64,000 nucleotides of DNA from Ptiloglossa arizonensis (lineage: Eukaryota > Arthropoda > Insecta > Hymenoptera > Colletidae): assembly GCF_051014685.1 (NCBI RefSeq), contig NW_027478882.1, positions 310,001-374,000 of the forward strand, read 5' to 3'. The translations under genes and the position numbers were made by a program. The notes beneath the pieces are model-generated. The model saw only the letters and a list, made by a program, of their open reading frames with translations, ran no database searches and was not told where the DNA came from. Shown piece after piece: positions 46,561 through 59,374 of the stretch (the first letter of the stretch is position 1; the number at the start of each line of letters is the position of its first letter).

Positions 46561-49500
46561 TATGTGTATTTTTTCCCTAGGCCATTCTGGTTAAGCGTTT
46601 GGCGCAGCAGAATTGCGGAAAATTTGTTCTCTTCTCAACCATTTCTTAGCTTCAAACTCTCATATCTCGCGAACGGATTGACCTAACCCAAAAATTCCTA
46701 TTGCATTTGAAAGTAGAAACTCGTCCAATTACAACTGTATGTGTGTTTTTTCCCTAGGACATTCTGGTTAAGCGTTTGAAGCAGCAGAATTGCGAAAAAT
46801 TTTTTGCCTTCTCAACCATTTCTGGGCTTCAAACTCCCATATCTCGCGAACGGATTGACCCAACCTAAAAATTCCTGTTGCGTGTGGAAGTAGAAACTCG
46901 TCCGATTACAACTGTATGTGTGTTTTTTCCCTAGGCCATTCTGGTTAAGCGTCTGAAGCAGCAGAATTGCGAAAAATTTTTTGCCTTCTCAACCATTTCT
47001 TGGCTTCAAACTCCCATATCTCGCGAACGGATTGACCTAACCCAAAAATTCCTGTTGCCTGTGAAAGTAGAAACTCGCCCGATTAAAACAGTATGTGTAT
47101 TTTTTCCCTAGGCCATTCTGGTTAAGCGTTTGGAGCAGCATAATTGCGAAAAATTTGTTGTGTTCTCAACCATTTCTTAGCTTCAAACTCACATATCTCG
47201 CGAACGGATTGACCTAACCCAAAAATTCCTATTGTCACTGAAAGTGGAAACTCGCCCGATTACAACGGTATGTGTATTTTTTCCCTAGGCCATTCTGGTT
47301 AAGCGTTTGGAGCAGCAGAATTGCGAAAAATTTGTTCTCTTCTCAACCATTTCTTAGCTTCAAACTCTCATATCTCGCGAACGGATTGACCTAACCCAAA
47401 AATTCCTATTGCACCTGAAAGTAGAAACTGGCCCGATTACAACGGTATGTGTATTTTTTCCCTAGGCCATTCTGGTTAAGCGTTTGGAGCAGCAGAAGCG
47501 CGAAAAATTTGTTGTCTTCTCAACCATTTCTTAGCTTCAAACTCCCATATCTCGCGAACGTATTTGACTTAACCCAAAAATTCCTATTGCACCTGAAAGT
47601 AGAGACTCGCCCGATTACAACGGTATGTGTATTTCTTCCCTAGGCCATTCTGGTTAAGCGTTTGGAGCAGCAGAAGTGCGAAAAATTTGTTGTGTTCTCA
47701 ACCATTTCTTAGCTTCAAACTCACATATCTCGCGAACGGATTGACCTAACCAAAATATTCCTATTGCATCTGAAAGTAGAAACTCGCCCGATTACAGCGG
47801 TATGTGTATTTTTTCCCTACGCCATTCTGGTTAAGCGTTTAGAGCAGCAGAATTGCGAAAAATTTGTTCTCTCCTCAACCATTTCTTAGCTTCAAACTCT
47901 CATATCTCGCGAACGGATTGCCTAGCCCAAAAATTCCTATTGCATTTGAAAGTAGCAACTCGTCCGATTACAACTGTATGTGTGTTTTTTCCCTAGGCCA
48001 TTCTGGTTAAGCGTTAGAAGCAGCAGAATTGCGAAAAATTTTTTGCCTTCTCAACCATTTCTGGGCTTCAAACTCCATATCTCGCGAACGGATTGACCTA
48101 GCCCAAAAATTCCTATTGCATTTGAAAGTAGCAACTCGTCCGATTACAACTGTATGTGTGTTTTTTCCCTAGGCCATTCTGGTTAAGCGTTTGAAGCAGC
48201 AGAATTGCGAAAAAATTTTTGCCTTCTCAACCATTTCTTGGCTTCAAACTCCCATATCTCGCGAACGGATTGACTTAACCTAAAAATTCCTGTTGCGTGT
48301 GAAAGTAGAAACTCGTCCGGTTACAACTGTATGTGTGTTTTTTCCCTAGGCCAGTCTGGTTAAGCGTTTGGAGCAGCAGAATTGCGAAAAATTAGTTGTG
48401 TTCTCAACCATTTCTTAGCTTCAAACTCACATATCTCGCGAACGGATTGACCCAACCCAAAAATTCCTATTGTCACTGAAAGTAGAAACTAGCCCGATTA
48501 CAACGGTATGTGTATTTTTTCCCTAGGCCATTCTGGTTAAGCGTTTGGAGCAGCAGAATTGCGAAAAATTTGTTCTCTTCTCAACCATTGCTTAGCTTCA
48601 AACTCACATATCTCGCAAACGGATTGACCTAACCCAAAGATTCCTATTGTAACTGAAAGTAGAAACTCGCCCGATTACAACGGTATGTGTATTTTTTCCC
48701 TAGGCCATTCTGGCTAAGCGTTTGGAGCAGAAGAATTGCGAAAAATTTGTTCTCTTCTCAACCATTTCTTAGCTTCAAACTCTCATATCTCGCGAACGGA
48801 TTGACCTAACCCAAAAATTCCTATTGCATTTGAAAGTAGAAACTCGCCCGATTACAGCTGTATGTGTGTTTTTTCCCTAGGCCATTCTGGTTAAGCGTTT
48901 GAAGTAGCAGAATTGCGAAAAATTTTTTGCCTTCTCAACCATTTCTTGGCTTCAAACTCCCATATCTCGCGAACGGATTGACCTAACCAAAAAATTCCTA
49001 TTGCATCTGAAAGTAGAAACTCGCCCGATTACAGCGGTATGTGTATTTTTTCCCTACGCCATTCTGGTTAAGCGTTTAGAGCAGCAGAATTGCGAAAAAT
49101 TTGTTCTCTTCTCAACCATTTCTTAGCTTCAAACTCTCATATCTCGCGAACGGATTGACCTAGTCCAAAAATTCCTATTGCATTTGAAAGTAGCAGCTCG
49201 TCCGATTACAACTGTATGTGTGTTTTTTCCCTAGGCCATTCTGGTTAAGCGTTAGGAGCAGCAGAATTGCGAAAAATTTTTTGCCTTCTCAACCATTTCT
49301 GGGCTTCAAACTCCCATATCTCGCGAACGGATTGACCTAACCCAAAAATTCCTATTGCACCTGAAAGTAGAAACTGGCCCGATTACAACGGTATGTGTAT
49401 TTTTTCCCTAGGCCATTCTGGTTAAGCGTTTGCAGCAGCAGAATTGCGGAAAATTTGTTCTCTTCTCAACCATTTCTTAGCTTCAAACTCTCATATCTCG

Positions 49501-52276
49501 CGAACGGATTGACCTAACCCAAAAATTCCTATTGCATTTGAAAGTAGAAACTCGTCCAATTACAACTGTATGTGTGTTTTTTCCCTAGGACATTCTGGTT
49601 AAGCGTTTGAAGCAGCAGAATTGCGAAAAATTTTTTGCCTTCTCAACCATTTCTGGGCTTCAAACTCCCATATCTCGCGAACGGATTGACCCAACCTAAA
49701 AATTCCTGTTGCGTGTGGAAGTAGAAACTCGTCCGATTACAACTGTATGTGTGTTTTTTCCCTAGGCCATTCTGGTTAAGCGTCTGAAGCAGCAGAATTG
49801 CGAAAAATTTTTTGCCTTCTCAACCATTTCTTGGCTTCAAACTCCCATATCTCGCGAACGGATTGACCTAACCCAAAAATTCCTGTTGCCTGTGAAAGTA
49901 GAAACTCGCCCGATTAAAACAGTATGTGTATTTTTTCCCTAGGCCATTCTGGTTAAGCGTTTGGAGCAGCATAATTGCGAAAAATTTGTTGTGTTCTCAA
50001 CCATTTCTTAGCTTCAAACTCACATATCTCGCGAACGGATTGACCTAACCCAAAAATTCCTATTGTCACTGAAAGTGGAAACTCGCCCGATTACAACGGT
50101 ATGTGTATTTTTTCCCTAGGCCATTCTGGTTAAGCGTTTGGAGCAGCAGAATTGCGAAAAATTTGTTCTCTTCTCAACCATTTCTTAGCTTCAAACTCTC
50201 ATATCTCGCGAACGGATTGACCTAACCCAAAAATTCCTATTGCACCTGAAAGTAGAAACTGGCCCGATTACAACGGTATGTGTATTTTTTCCCTAGGCCA
50301 TTCTGGTTAAGCGTTTGGAGCAGCAGAAGCGCGAAAAATTTGTTGTCTTCTCAACCATTTCTTAGCTTCAAACTCCCATATCTCGCGAACGTATTTGACT
50401 TAACCCAAAAATTCCTATTGCACCTGAAAGTAGAGACTCGCCCGATTACAACGGTATGTGTATTTCTTCCCTAGGCCATTCTGGTTAAGCGTTTGGAGCA
50501 GCAGAAGTGCGAAAAATTTGTTGTGTTCTCAACCATTTCTTAGCTTCAAACTCACATATCTCGCGAACGGATTGACCTAACCAAAATATTCCTATTGCAT
50601 CTGAAAGTAGAAACTCGCCCGATTACAGCGGTATGTGTATTTTTTCCCTACGCCATTCTGGTTAAGCGTTTAGAGCAGCAGAATTGCGAAAAATTTGTTC
50701 TCTCCTCAACCATTTCTTAGCTTCAAACTCTCATATCTCGCGAACGGATTGCCTAGCCCAAAAATTCCTATTGCATTTGAAAGTAGCAACTCGTCCGATT
50801 ACAACTGTATGTGTGTTTTTTCCCTAGGCCATTCTGGTTAAGCGTTAGAAGCAGCAGAATTGCGAAAAATTTTTTGCCTTCTCAACCATTTCTGGGCTTC
50901 AAACTCCATATCTCGCGAACGGATTGACCTAGCCCAAAAATTCCTATTGCATTTGAAAGTAGCAACTCGTCCGATTACAACTGTATGTGTGTTTTTTCCC
51001 TAGGCCATTCTGGTTAAGCGTTTGAAGCAGCAGAATTGCGAAAAAATTTTTGCCTTCTCAACCATTTCTTGGCTTCAAACTCCCATATCTCGCGAACGGA
51101 TTGACTTAACCTAAAAATTCCTGTTGCGTGTGAAAGTAGAAACTCGTCCGGTTACAACTGTATGTGTGTTTTTTCCCTAGGCCAGTCTGGTTAAGCGTTT
51201 GGAGCAGCAGAATTGCGAAAAATTAGTTGTGTTCTCAACCATTTCTTAGCTTCAAACTCACATATCTCGCGAACGGATTGACCCAACCCAAAAATTCCTA
51301 TTGTCACTGAAAGTAGAAACTAGCCCGATTACAACGGTATGTGTATTTTTTCCCTAGGCCATTCTGGTTAAGCGTTTGGAGCAGCAGAATTGCGAAAAAT
51401 TTGTTCTCTTCTCAACCATTGCTTAGCTTCAAACTCACATATCTCGCAAACGGATTGACCTAACCCAAAGATTCCTATTGTAACTGAAAGTAGAAACTCG
51501 CCCGATTACAACGGTATGTGTATTTTTTCCCTAGGCCATTCTGGCTAAGCGTTTGGAGCAGAAGAATTGCGAAAAATTTGTTCTCTTCTCAACCATTTCT
51601 TAGCTTCAAACTCTCATATCTCGCGAACGGATTGACCTAACCCAAAAATTCCTATTGCATTTGAAAGTAGAAACTCGCCCGATTACAGCTGTATGTGTGT
51701 TTTTTCCCTAGGCCATTCTGGTTAAGCGTTTGAAGTAGCAGAATTGCGAAAAATTTTTTGCCTTCTCAACCATTTCTTGGCTTCAAACTCCCATATCTCG
51801 CGAACGGATTGACCTAACCAAAAAATTCCTATTGCATCTGAAAGTAGAAACTCGCCCGATTACAGCGGTATGTGTATTTTTTCCCTACGCCATTCTGGTT
51901 AAGCGTTTAGAGCAGCAGAATTGCGAAAAATTTGTTCTCTTCTCAACCATTTCTTAGCTTCAAACTCTCATATCTCGCGAACGGATTGACCTAGTCCAAA
52001 AATTCCTATTGCATTTGAAAGTAGCAGCTCGTCCGATTACAACTGTATGTGTGTTTTTTCCCTAGGCCATTCTGGTTAAGCGTTAGGAGCAGCAGAATTG
52101 CGAAAAATTTTTTGCCTTCTCAACCATTTCTGGGCTTCAAACTCCCATATCTCGCGAACGGATTGACCTAACCCAAAAATTCCTATTGCACCTGAAAGTA
52201 GAAACTGGCCCGATTACAACGGTATGTGTATTTTTTCCCTAGGCCATTCTGGTTAAGCGTTTGCAGCAGCAGAAGT
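46560..52276 (+). repeat. Tandem duplication of sixteen units, 2831 bp, two copies reading as identical
   Basis: Copy 1 is about 46560-49391 and copy 2 about 49391-52222, with 50 or so further matching bases. Markers shifted by exactly 2831 bp include ATTAAAACAGTATGTG (near 47,080 and 49,911), GCAGCATAATTG (near 47,143 and 49,974), GCGAAAAAATTTTTGCC, CCATTGCTTAGC (near 48,585 and 51,416), CCCAAAGATTCC and GTAGCAGCTCG. The only difference I noticed is at the left edge, GTTTGGCGCAGC against GTTTGCAGCAGC. A broken third version starts near 52,595 with GTTTGGCGCAGC. Confidence 0.86.
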
Positions 52277-55100
52277 GCGAAAAATTTGTTGTCTTCTCAA
52301 CCATTTCTTAGCTTCAAACTCCCATATCTCGCGAACGGATTGACTTAACCCAAAAATTCCTATTGCATCTGAAAGTAGAGACTCGCCCGATTACAACGGT
52401 ATGTGTATTTTTTCCCTAGGCCATGCTGGTTAAGCGTTTGGAGCAGCAGAAGTGCGAAAAATTTGTTGTGTTCTCAACCATTTCGTAGCTTCAAACTCAC
52501 ATATCTCGCGAACGGATTGACCTAACCCAAAAATTCCTATTGCATCTGAAAGTAGAAACTCGCCCGATTACAGCGGTATGTGTATTTTTTCCCTAGGGCA
52601 TTCTGGTTAAGCGTTTGGCGCAGCAGAATTGCGGAAAATTTGTTCTCTTCTCAACCATTTCTTAGCTTCAAACTCTCGTATCTCGCGAACGGATTGACCT
52701 AACCCAAAAATTCCTATTGCATTTGAAAGTAGAAACTCGTCCAATTACAACTGTATGTGTGTTTTTTCCCTAGGACATTCTGGTTAAGCGTTTGAAGCAG
52801 CAGAATTGCGAAAAATTTTTTGCCTTCTCAACCATTTCTGGGCTTCAAACTCCCATATCTCGCGAACGGATTGACCCAACCTAAAAATTCCTGTTGCGTG
52901 TGGAAGTAGAAACTCGTCCGATTACAACTGTATGTGTGTTTTTTCCCTAGGCCATTCTGGTTAAGCGTTTGATGCAGCAGAATTGCGAGAAATTTTTTGC
53001 CTTCTCAACCATTTCTTGGCTTCAAACTCCCATATCTCGCGAACGGATTGACCTAACCCAAAAATTCCTGTTGCCTGTGAAAGTAGAAACTCGCCCGATT
53101 AAAACAGTATGTGTATTTTTTCCCTAGGCCATTCTGGTTAAGCGTTTGGAGCAGCAGAATTGCGAAAAATTAGTTGTGTTCTCAACCATTTCTTAGCTTC
53201 AAACTCACATATCTCGCGAACGGATTGACCTAACCCAAAAATTCCTATTGTCACTGAAAGTAGAAACTAGCCCGATTACAACGGTATGTGTATTTTTTCC
53301 CTAGGCCATTCTGGTTAAGCGTTTGGAGCAGCAGAATTGCGAAAAATTTGTTCTCTTCTCAACCATTTCTTAGCTTCAAACTCTCATATCTCGCGAACGG
53401 ATTGACCTAACCCAAAGATTCCTATTGTAACTGAAAGTAGAAACTCGCCCGATTACAACGGTATGTGTATTTTTTCCCTAGGCCATTCTGGTTAAGCGTT
53501 TGGAGCAGCAGAAGCGCGAAAAATTTGTTGTGTTCTCAACCATTTCTTAGCTTCAAACTCCCATATCTCGCGAACGGATTGACTTAACCCAAAAATTCCT
53601 ATTGCATCTGAAAGTAGAGACTCACCCGATTACAACGGTATGTGTATTTTTTCCCTAGGGCATTCTGGTTAAGCGTTTGGCGCAGCAGAATTGCGGAAAA
53701 TTTGTTCTCTTCTCAACCATTTCTTGGCTTCAAACTCCCATATCTCGCGAACGGATTGACCTAACCCAAAAATTCCTATTGCATCTGAAAGTAGAAACTC
53801 GCCCGATTACAGCGGTATGTGTATTTTTTCCCTACGCCATTCTGGTTAAGCGTTTAGAGCAGCAGAATTGCGAAAAATTTGTTCTCTTCTCAACCATTTC
53901 TTAGCTTCAAACTCTCATATCTCGCGAACGGATTGACCTAGTCCAAAAATTCCTATTGCATTTGAAAGTAGCAGCTCGTCCGATTACAACTGTATGTGTG
54001 TTTTTTCCCTAGGCCATTCTGGTTAAGCGTTAGGAGCAGCAGAATTGCGAAAAATTTTTTGCCTTCTCAACCATTTCTGGGCTTCAAACTCCCATATCTC
54101 GCGAACGGATTGACCTAACCCAAAAATTCCTATTGCACCTGAAAGTAGAAACTGGCCCGATTACAACGGTATGTGTATTTTTTCCCTAGGCCATTTGGTT
54201 AAGCGTTTGGAGCAGCAGAATTGCGAAAAATTAGTTGTGTTCTCAACCATTTCTTAGCTTCAAACTCACATATCTCGCGAACGGATTGACCTAACCCAAA
54301 AATTCCTATTGTCACTGAAAGTAGAAACTCGCCCGATTACAACGGTATGTGTATTTTTTCCCTAGGCCATTCTGGTTAAGCGTTTGGAGCAGCAGAATTG
54401 CGAAAAATTTGTTCTCTTCTCAACCATTTCTTAGCTTCAAACTCTTATATCTCGCGAACGGATTGACCTAACCCAAAAATTCCTATTGCATTCGAAAGTA
54501 GAAACTCGCCCGATTACAGCTGTATGTGTGTTTTTTCCCTAGGCCATTCTGGTTAAGTGGTTGAAGCAGCAGAATTGCGAAAAATTTTTTGCCTTCTCAA
54601 CCATTTCTTGGATTCAAACTCTCATATCTCGCGAACGGATTGACCTAACCCAAAAATTCCTATTGTCACTGAAAGTAGAAACTCGCCCGATTACAACGGT
54701 ATGTGTATTTTTTCCCTAGGCCATTCTGGTTAAGCGTTTGGAGCAGCAGAATTGCGAAAAATTTGTTCTCTTCTCAACCATTTCTTAGCTTCAAACTCTC
54801 ATATCTCGCGAACGGATTGACCTAACCCAAAAATTCCTATTGCACCTGAAAGTAGAAACTGGCCCGATTACAACGGTATGTGTATTTTTTCCCTAGGCCA
54901 TTCTGGTTAAGCGTTTGGAGCAGCAGAAGCGCGAAAAATTTGTTGTGTTCTCAACCATTTCTTAGCTTCAAACTCCCATATCTCGCGAACGGATTGACTT
55001 AACCCAAAAATTCCTATTGCATCTGAAAGTAGAGACTCACCCGATTACAACGGTATGTGTATTTCTTCCCTAGGCCATTCTGGTTAAGCGTTTGGAGCAG
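52276..55100 (+). repeat. Rearranged relatives of the 16-unit block
   Basis: Pieces of the domain C higher-order repeat appear in a new order: about 52,595-53,220 resembles 46,580-47,200 (shift 6016 bp), and about 53,840-54,180 resembles 51,890-52,230 (GCAGCTCGTC at 52023 and 53971). One unit near 54,193 has GGCCATTTGGTT, one base short. Substitutions such as GATGCAGCAG and GCGAGAAATT mark this as an older or less homogenised part. Confidence 0.6.
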
Positions 55101-55849
55101 CAGAAGTGCGAAAAATTTGTTGTCTTCTCAACCATTTCTTAGCTTCAAACTCCCATATCACGCGAGCGGATTGGCCTAACCCGATAATTCCTATTGCATC
55201 TGAAAGTAGAACTCGCCGATTACAAAGGTACGTGTATTTTTTCCATAGGCCATTCTGGTTAAGCGTTTGGAGCAGCAGAAGTGCGAAAAATTTGTTGTCT
55301 TCTCAACCATTTCTTAGCTTCAAACTCCCATATCTCGCGAACGGATTGACCTAACCCGAAAATTCCTATTGCATCTGAAAGTAGAAACTCTCCCGATTAC
55401 AACGGTACGTTTATTTTTCCCATAGGCCATTCTAGTTAATCCATTGGAGCAGCAGAAGTGCAAAAAATTTGTTGTCTTGTCAACCATTTCTTAGCTTCAA
55501 AGTCCCATAACTCGCGAACGGATTGACCAAACCCAAAAATTCCTGCTGCGTCTGAAAGTAGAAACTCGCCCGATTACAACGGTATGTGTATTTTTTCCCT
55601 AGGCCAATCTGGTTAAGCGTTTGGAGAAGCAGAAGTGCGAAAAATTTGTTGTCTTCTCAACCACTTCTTAGCTTCAAACTCCCATATCACGCGAACGGAT
55701 TGACCTAACCCGAAAATTCCTATTGCATCTGAAAGTAGAAACTCGCCCGATTACAACGGTACGTTTATTTTTCCCATAGGCCATTCTGGTTAATCGATTG
55801 GAGCAGCAGAAGTGCGAAAAATTTGTTGTCTTGTCAACCATTTCTTAGC

Positions 55850-58800
55850 TTCAAAGTCTCATATCTCGCGAACGGATTGACCTAACCCAAAAATTCCTAT
55901 TGTAACTGAAAGTAGAAACTCGTCCGATTACAACGGTATGGGTATTTTTTCCCTAGGCCATTCTGATTAAGCGTTTGGAGCAGCAGAAGTGCGAAATATT
56001 TGTTGTCTTCTCAACCATTTCTTAGCTTCAAAGTCCCATAACTCGCGAACGGATTGACCAAACCCAAAAATTCCTGCTGCGTCTGAAAGTAGAAACTCGC
56101 CCGATTACAACTGTATGCGTATGTTTTCCCTAGGCCATTCTGGTTAAGCGTTTGGAGCAGCAGAATTGCGAAAAATTTTTTGCCTTCTGAACCATTTCGT
56201 GGATTCAAACTCCCATATCTCGCGAACGGATTGACCTAACCCAAAAATTCCTGTTGCGTCTGAAAGTAGAAACTCGCTCGATTACAGCGGTATGTGTATT
56301 TTTTCCATAGGCCATTCTCGTTAAGCGTTTGGAGCAGCAGAATTGCGAAAAAATTTTTGCCTTCTCAACCATTTCTTGGATTCAAACACCCATATCTCGC
56401 GAATGGATTGACCAAACCCAAAAATTCCTGTTGCGTCTGAAAGTAGAAACTCGACCGATTACAACGGTATGTGTATTTTTTCCCTAGGCCATCCTGGTTA
56501 AGCGTTTGGAGCAGCAGATTTGCGAAAAATTTTTTGCCTTCTCAACGATTTCTTGGTTTCAAAGTCACACATCTCGCGAACGGATTGACCAAACCCAAAA
56601 ATTCCTGTTGCGTCTGAAAGTAGAAACTCGCCCGATTACAACGGTATGTGTATTTTTTCCCTAGGCCATTCTGGTTAAGCGTTTGGAGCAGTAGAAGTAC
56701 GTAAAATTTGTTGTCTTCTCAACCATTTCTTAGCTTCAAACTCCCATATCTCGCGAACGGATTGACATAACCAAAAAACTCCTATTGCATCTGAAAGTAG
56801 AAACTCGCCCGATTACAACGGTATGTGTATTTTTTCCCTAGGCCATTCTGGTTAAGCGTTTGGAGCAGCAGAAGTGCGAAAAATTTTTTGCCTTCTCAAC
56901 CATTTCTTGGATTCAAACACCCATATCTCGCGAATGGATTGACCAAACCCAAAAATTCCTGTTGCGTCTGAAAGTAGAAACTCGCTCGATTACAACGGTA
57001 TGTGTATTTTTTCCATAGGCCATTCTCGTTAAGCGTTTGGAGCAGCAGAATTGCGAAAAATTTTTTGCCTTCTCAACCATTTCTTGGATTCAAACACCCA
57101 TATCTCGCGAATGGATTGACCAAACCCAAAAATTCCTGTTGCGTCTGAAAGTAGAAACTCGACCGATTACAACGGTATGTGTATTTTTTCCCTAGGCCAT
57201 CCTGGTTAAGCGTTTGGAGCAGCAGATTTGCGAAAAATTTTTTGCCTTCTCGACGATTTCTTGGCTTCAAACTCCCATATCTCGCGAACGGATTGACATA
57301 ACCAAAAAATTCCTATTGCATCTGAAAGTAGAAACTCGCCCAATTACAACGGTATGTGTATTTTTTCCCTAGGCCATTATGGTTAAGCGTTTGGAGCAGC
57401 AGAAGTGCGAAATATTTGTTGTCTTCTCAACCATTTCTTAGCTTCAAAGTCCCACATCTCGCGAACGGATTGACCAAACCCAAAAATTCCTGCTGCGTCT
57501 GAAAGTAGATACTCGACAGATTACAACGGTATGTGTACTTTTCCCCTAGGCCATTCTGGTTAAGCGTTTGGAGCAGCAGAAATGCGAAAAATTTGTTGCC
57601 TTCTCAACCATTTCTTGGCTTCAAACTCCCATATCTCGCGAACGGATTGACCTAACCCAAAAATTCCTATTGCATCTGAAAGTAGAAGCCCGACCGATTA
57701 CAACGGTATGTGTATTTTTTCCATAGGCCATTCTGGTTAAGCGTTTGGAGCAGCAGAATTGCGAAAAATTTTTTGCCTTCTCAACCATTTCTTGGATTCA
57801 AACACCCATATCTCGCGAATGGATTGACCAAACCCAAAAATTCCTGTTGCGTCTGAAAGTAGATACTCGACCGATTACAACGGTATGTGTATTTTTTCCC
57901 TACGCCATCCTGGTTAAGCGTTTGGAGCAGCAGAAGTGCGAAAAATTTGTTGCCTTCTCAACCATTTCTTAGCTTCAAAGTCTCATATCTCGCGAACGGA
58001 TTGACCTAACCCAAAAATTCCTATTGTAACTGAAAGTAGAAACTCGTCCGATTACAACGGTATGGGTATTTTTTCCCTAGGCCATTCTGATTAAGCGTTT
58101 GGAGCAGCAGAAGTGCGAAATATTTGTTGTCTTCTCAACCATTTCTTAGCTTCAAAGTCCCATAACTCGCGAACGGATTGACCAAACCCAAAAATTCCTG
58201 CTGCGTCTGAAAGTAGAAACTCGCCCGATTACAACTGTATGCGTATGTTTTCCCTAGGCCATTCTGGTTAAGCGTTTGGAGCAGCAGAATTGCGAAAAAT
58301 TTTTTGCCTTCTGAACCATTTCTTGGATTCAAACTCCCATATCTCGCGAACGGATTGACCTAACCCAAAAATTCCTGTTGCGTCTGAAAGTAGAAACTCG
58401 CTCGATTACAGCGGTATGTGTATTTTTTCCATAGGCCATTCTCGTTAAGCGTTTGGAGCAGCAGAATTGCGAAAAAATTTTTGCCTTCTCAACCATTTCT
58501 TGGATTCAAACACCCATATCTCGCGAATGGATTGACCAAACCCAAAAATTCCTGTTGCGTCTGAAAGTAGAAACTCGACCGATTACAACGGTATGTGTAT
58601 TTTTTCCCTAGGCCATCCTGGTTAAGCGTTTGGAGCAGCAGATTTGCGAAAAATTTTTTGCCTTCTCAACGATTTCTTGGTTTCAAAGTCACACATCTCG
58701 CGAACGGATTGACCAAACCCAAAAATTCCTGTTGCGTCTGAAAGTAGAAACTCGCCCGATTACAACGGTATGTGTATTTTTTCCCTAGGCCATTCTGGTT

Positions 58801-59374
58801 AAGCGTTTGGAGCAGTAGAAGTACGTAAAATTTGTTGTCTTCTCAACCATTTCTTAGCTTCAAACTCCCATATCTCGCGAACGGATTGACATAACCAAAA
58901 AACTCCTATTGCATCTGAAAGTAGAAACTCGCCCGATTACAACGGTATGTGTATTTTTTCCCTAGGCCATTCTGGTTAAGCGTTTGGAGCAGCAGAAGTG
59001 CGAAAAATTTTTTGCCTTCTCAACCATTTCTTGGATTCAAACACCCATATCTCGCGAATGGATTGACCAAACCCAAAAATTCCTGTTGCGTCTGAAAGTA
59101 GAAACTCGCTCGATTACAACGGTATGTGTATTTTTTCCATAGGCCATTCTCGTTAAGCGTTTGGAGCAGCAGAATTGCGAAAAAATTTTTGCCTTCTCAA
59201 CCATTTCTTGGATTCAAACACCCATATCTCGCGAATGGATTGACCAAACCCAAAAATTCCTGTTGCGTCTGAAAGTAGAAACTCGACCGATTACAACGGT
59301 ATGTGTATTTTTTCCCTAGGCCATCCTGGTTAAGCGTTTGGAGCAGCAGATTTGCGAAAAATTTTTTGCCTTCT
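55850..59374 (+). repeat. Higher-order duplication of twelve units, 2124 bp, in domain D
   Basis: About 1.4 kb at 55850-57250 recurs at 57974-59374 with a shift of 2124 bp. Both have TCAAAGTCTCATATC, GGTATGGGTATT, GCGTATGTTTTCCC, CTTCTGAACC and AGTAGAAGTACG (GTAGAAGTAC at 56691 and 58815). Differences are few: TTTCGTGGATTC against TTTCTTGGATTC near 56,17x, and A5T6 against A6T5 near 57,060. It ends where copy 1 has TTCTCGACGATTTC. Confidence 0.8.

Larger units (their letters stand above)
45011..55100 (+). repeat. Variant domain C of the satellite
   Basis: About 57 monomers with private states: ACAACTGTATGTGTGTTTTTTCC (split here by the common ATG), ATTGTCACTGAAAG, TTGCACCTGAAAG, AACTCTCATATC or AACTCACATATC, TTTCTGGGCTTC, and CCCTACGCCATT, which removes the CCTAGG site. 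Domain B haplotypes such as GCGCGATT, GTACGTATG and GTATATGTA do not occur here. The changeover near 45,010 takes place within about two units. The CENP-B-like motif is weakened in this domain because CCCAT is often CTCAT or CACAT. Confidence 0.8.
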
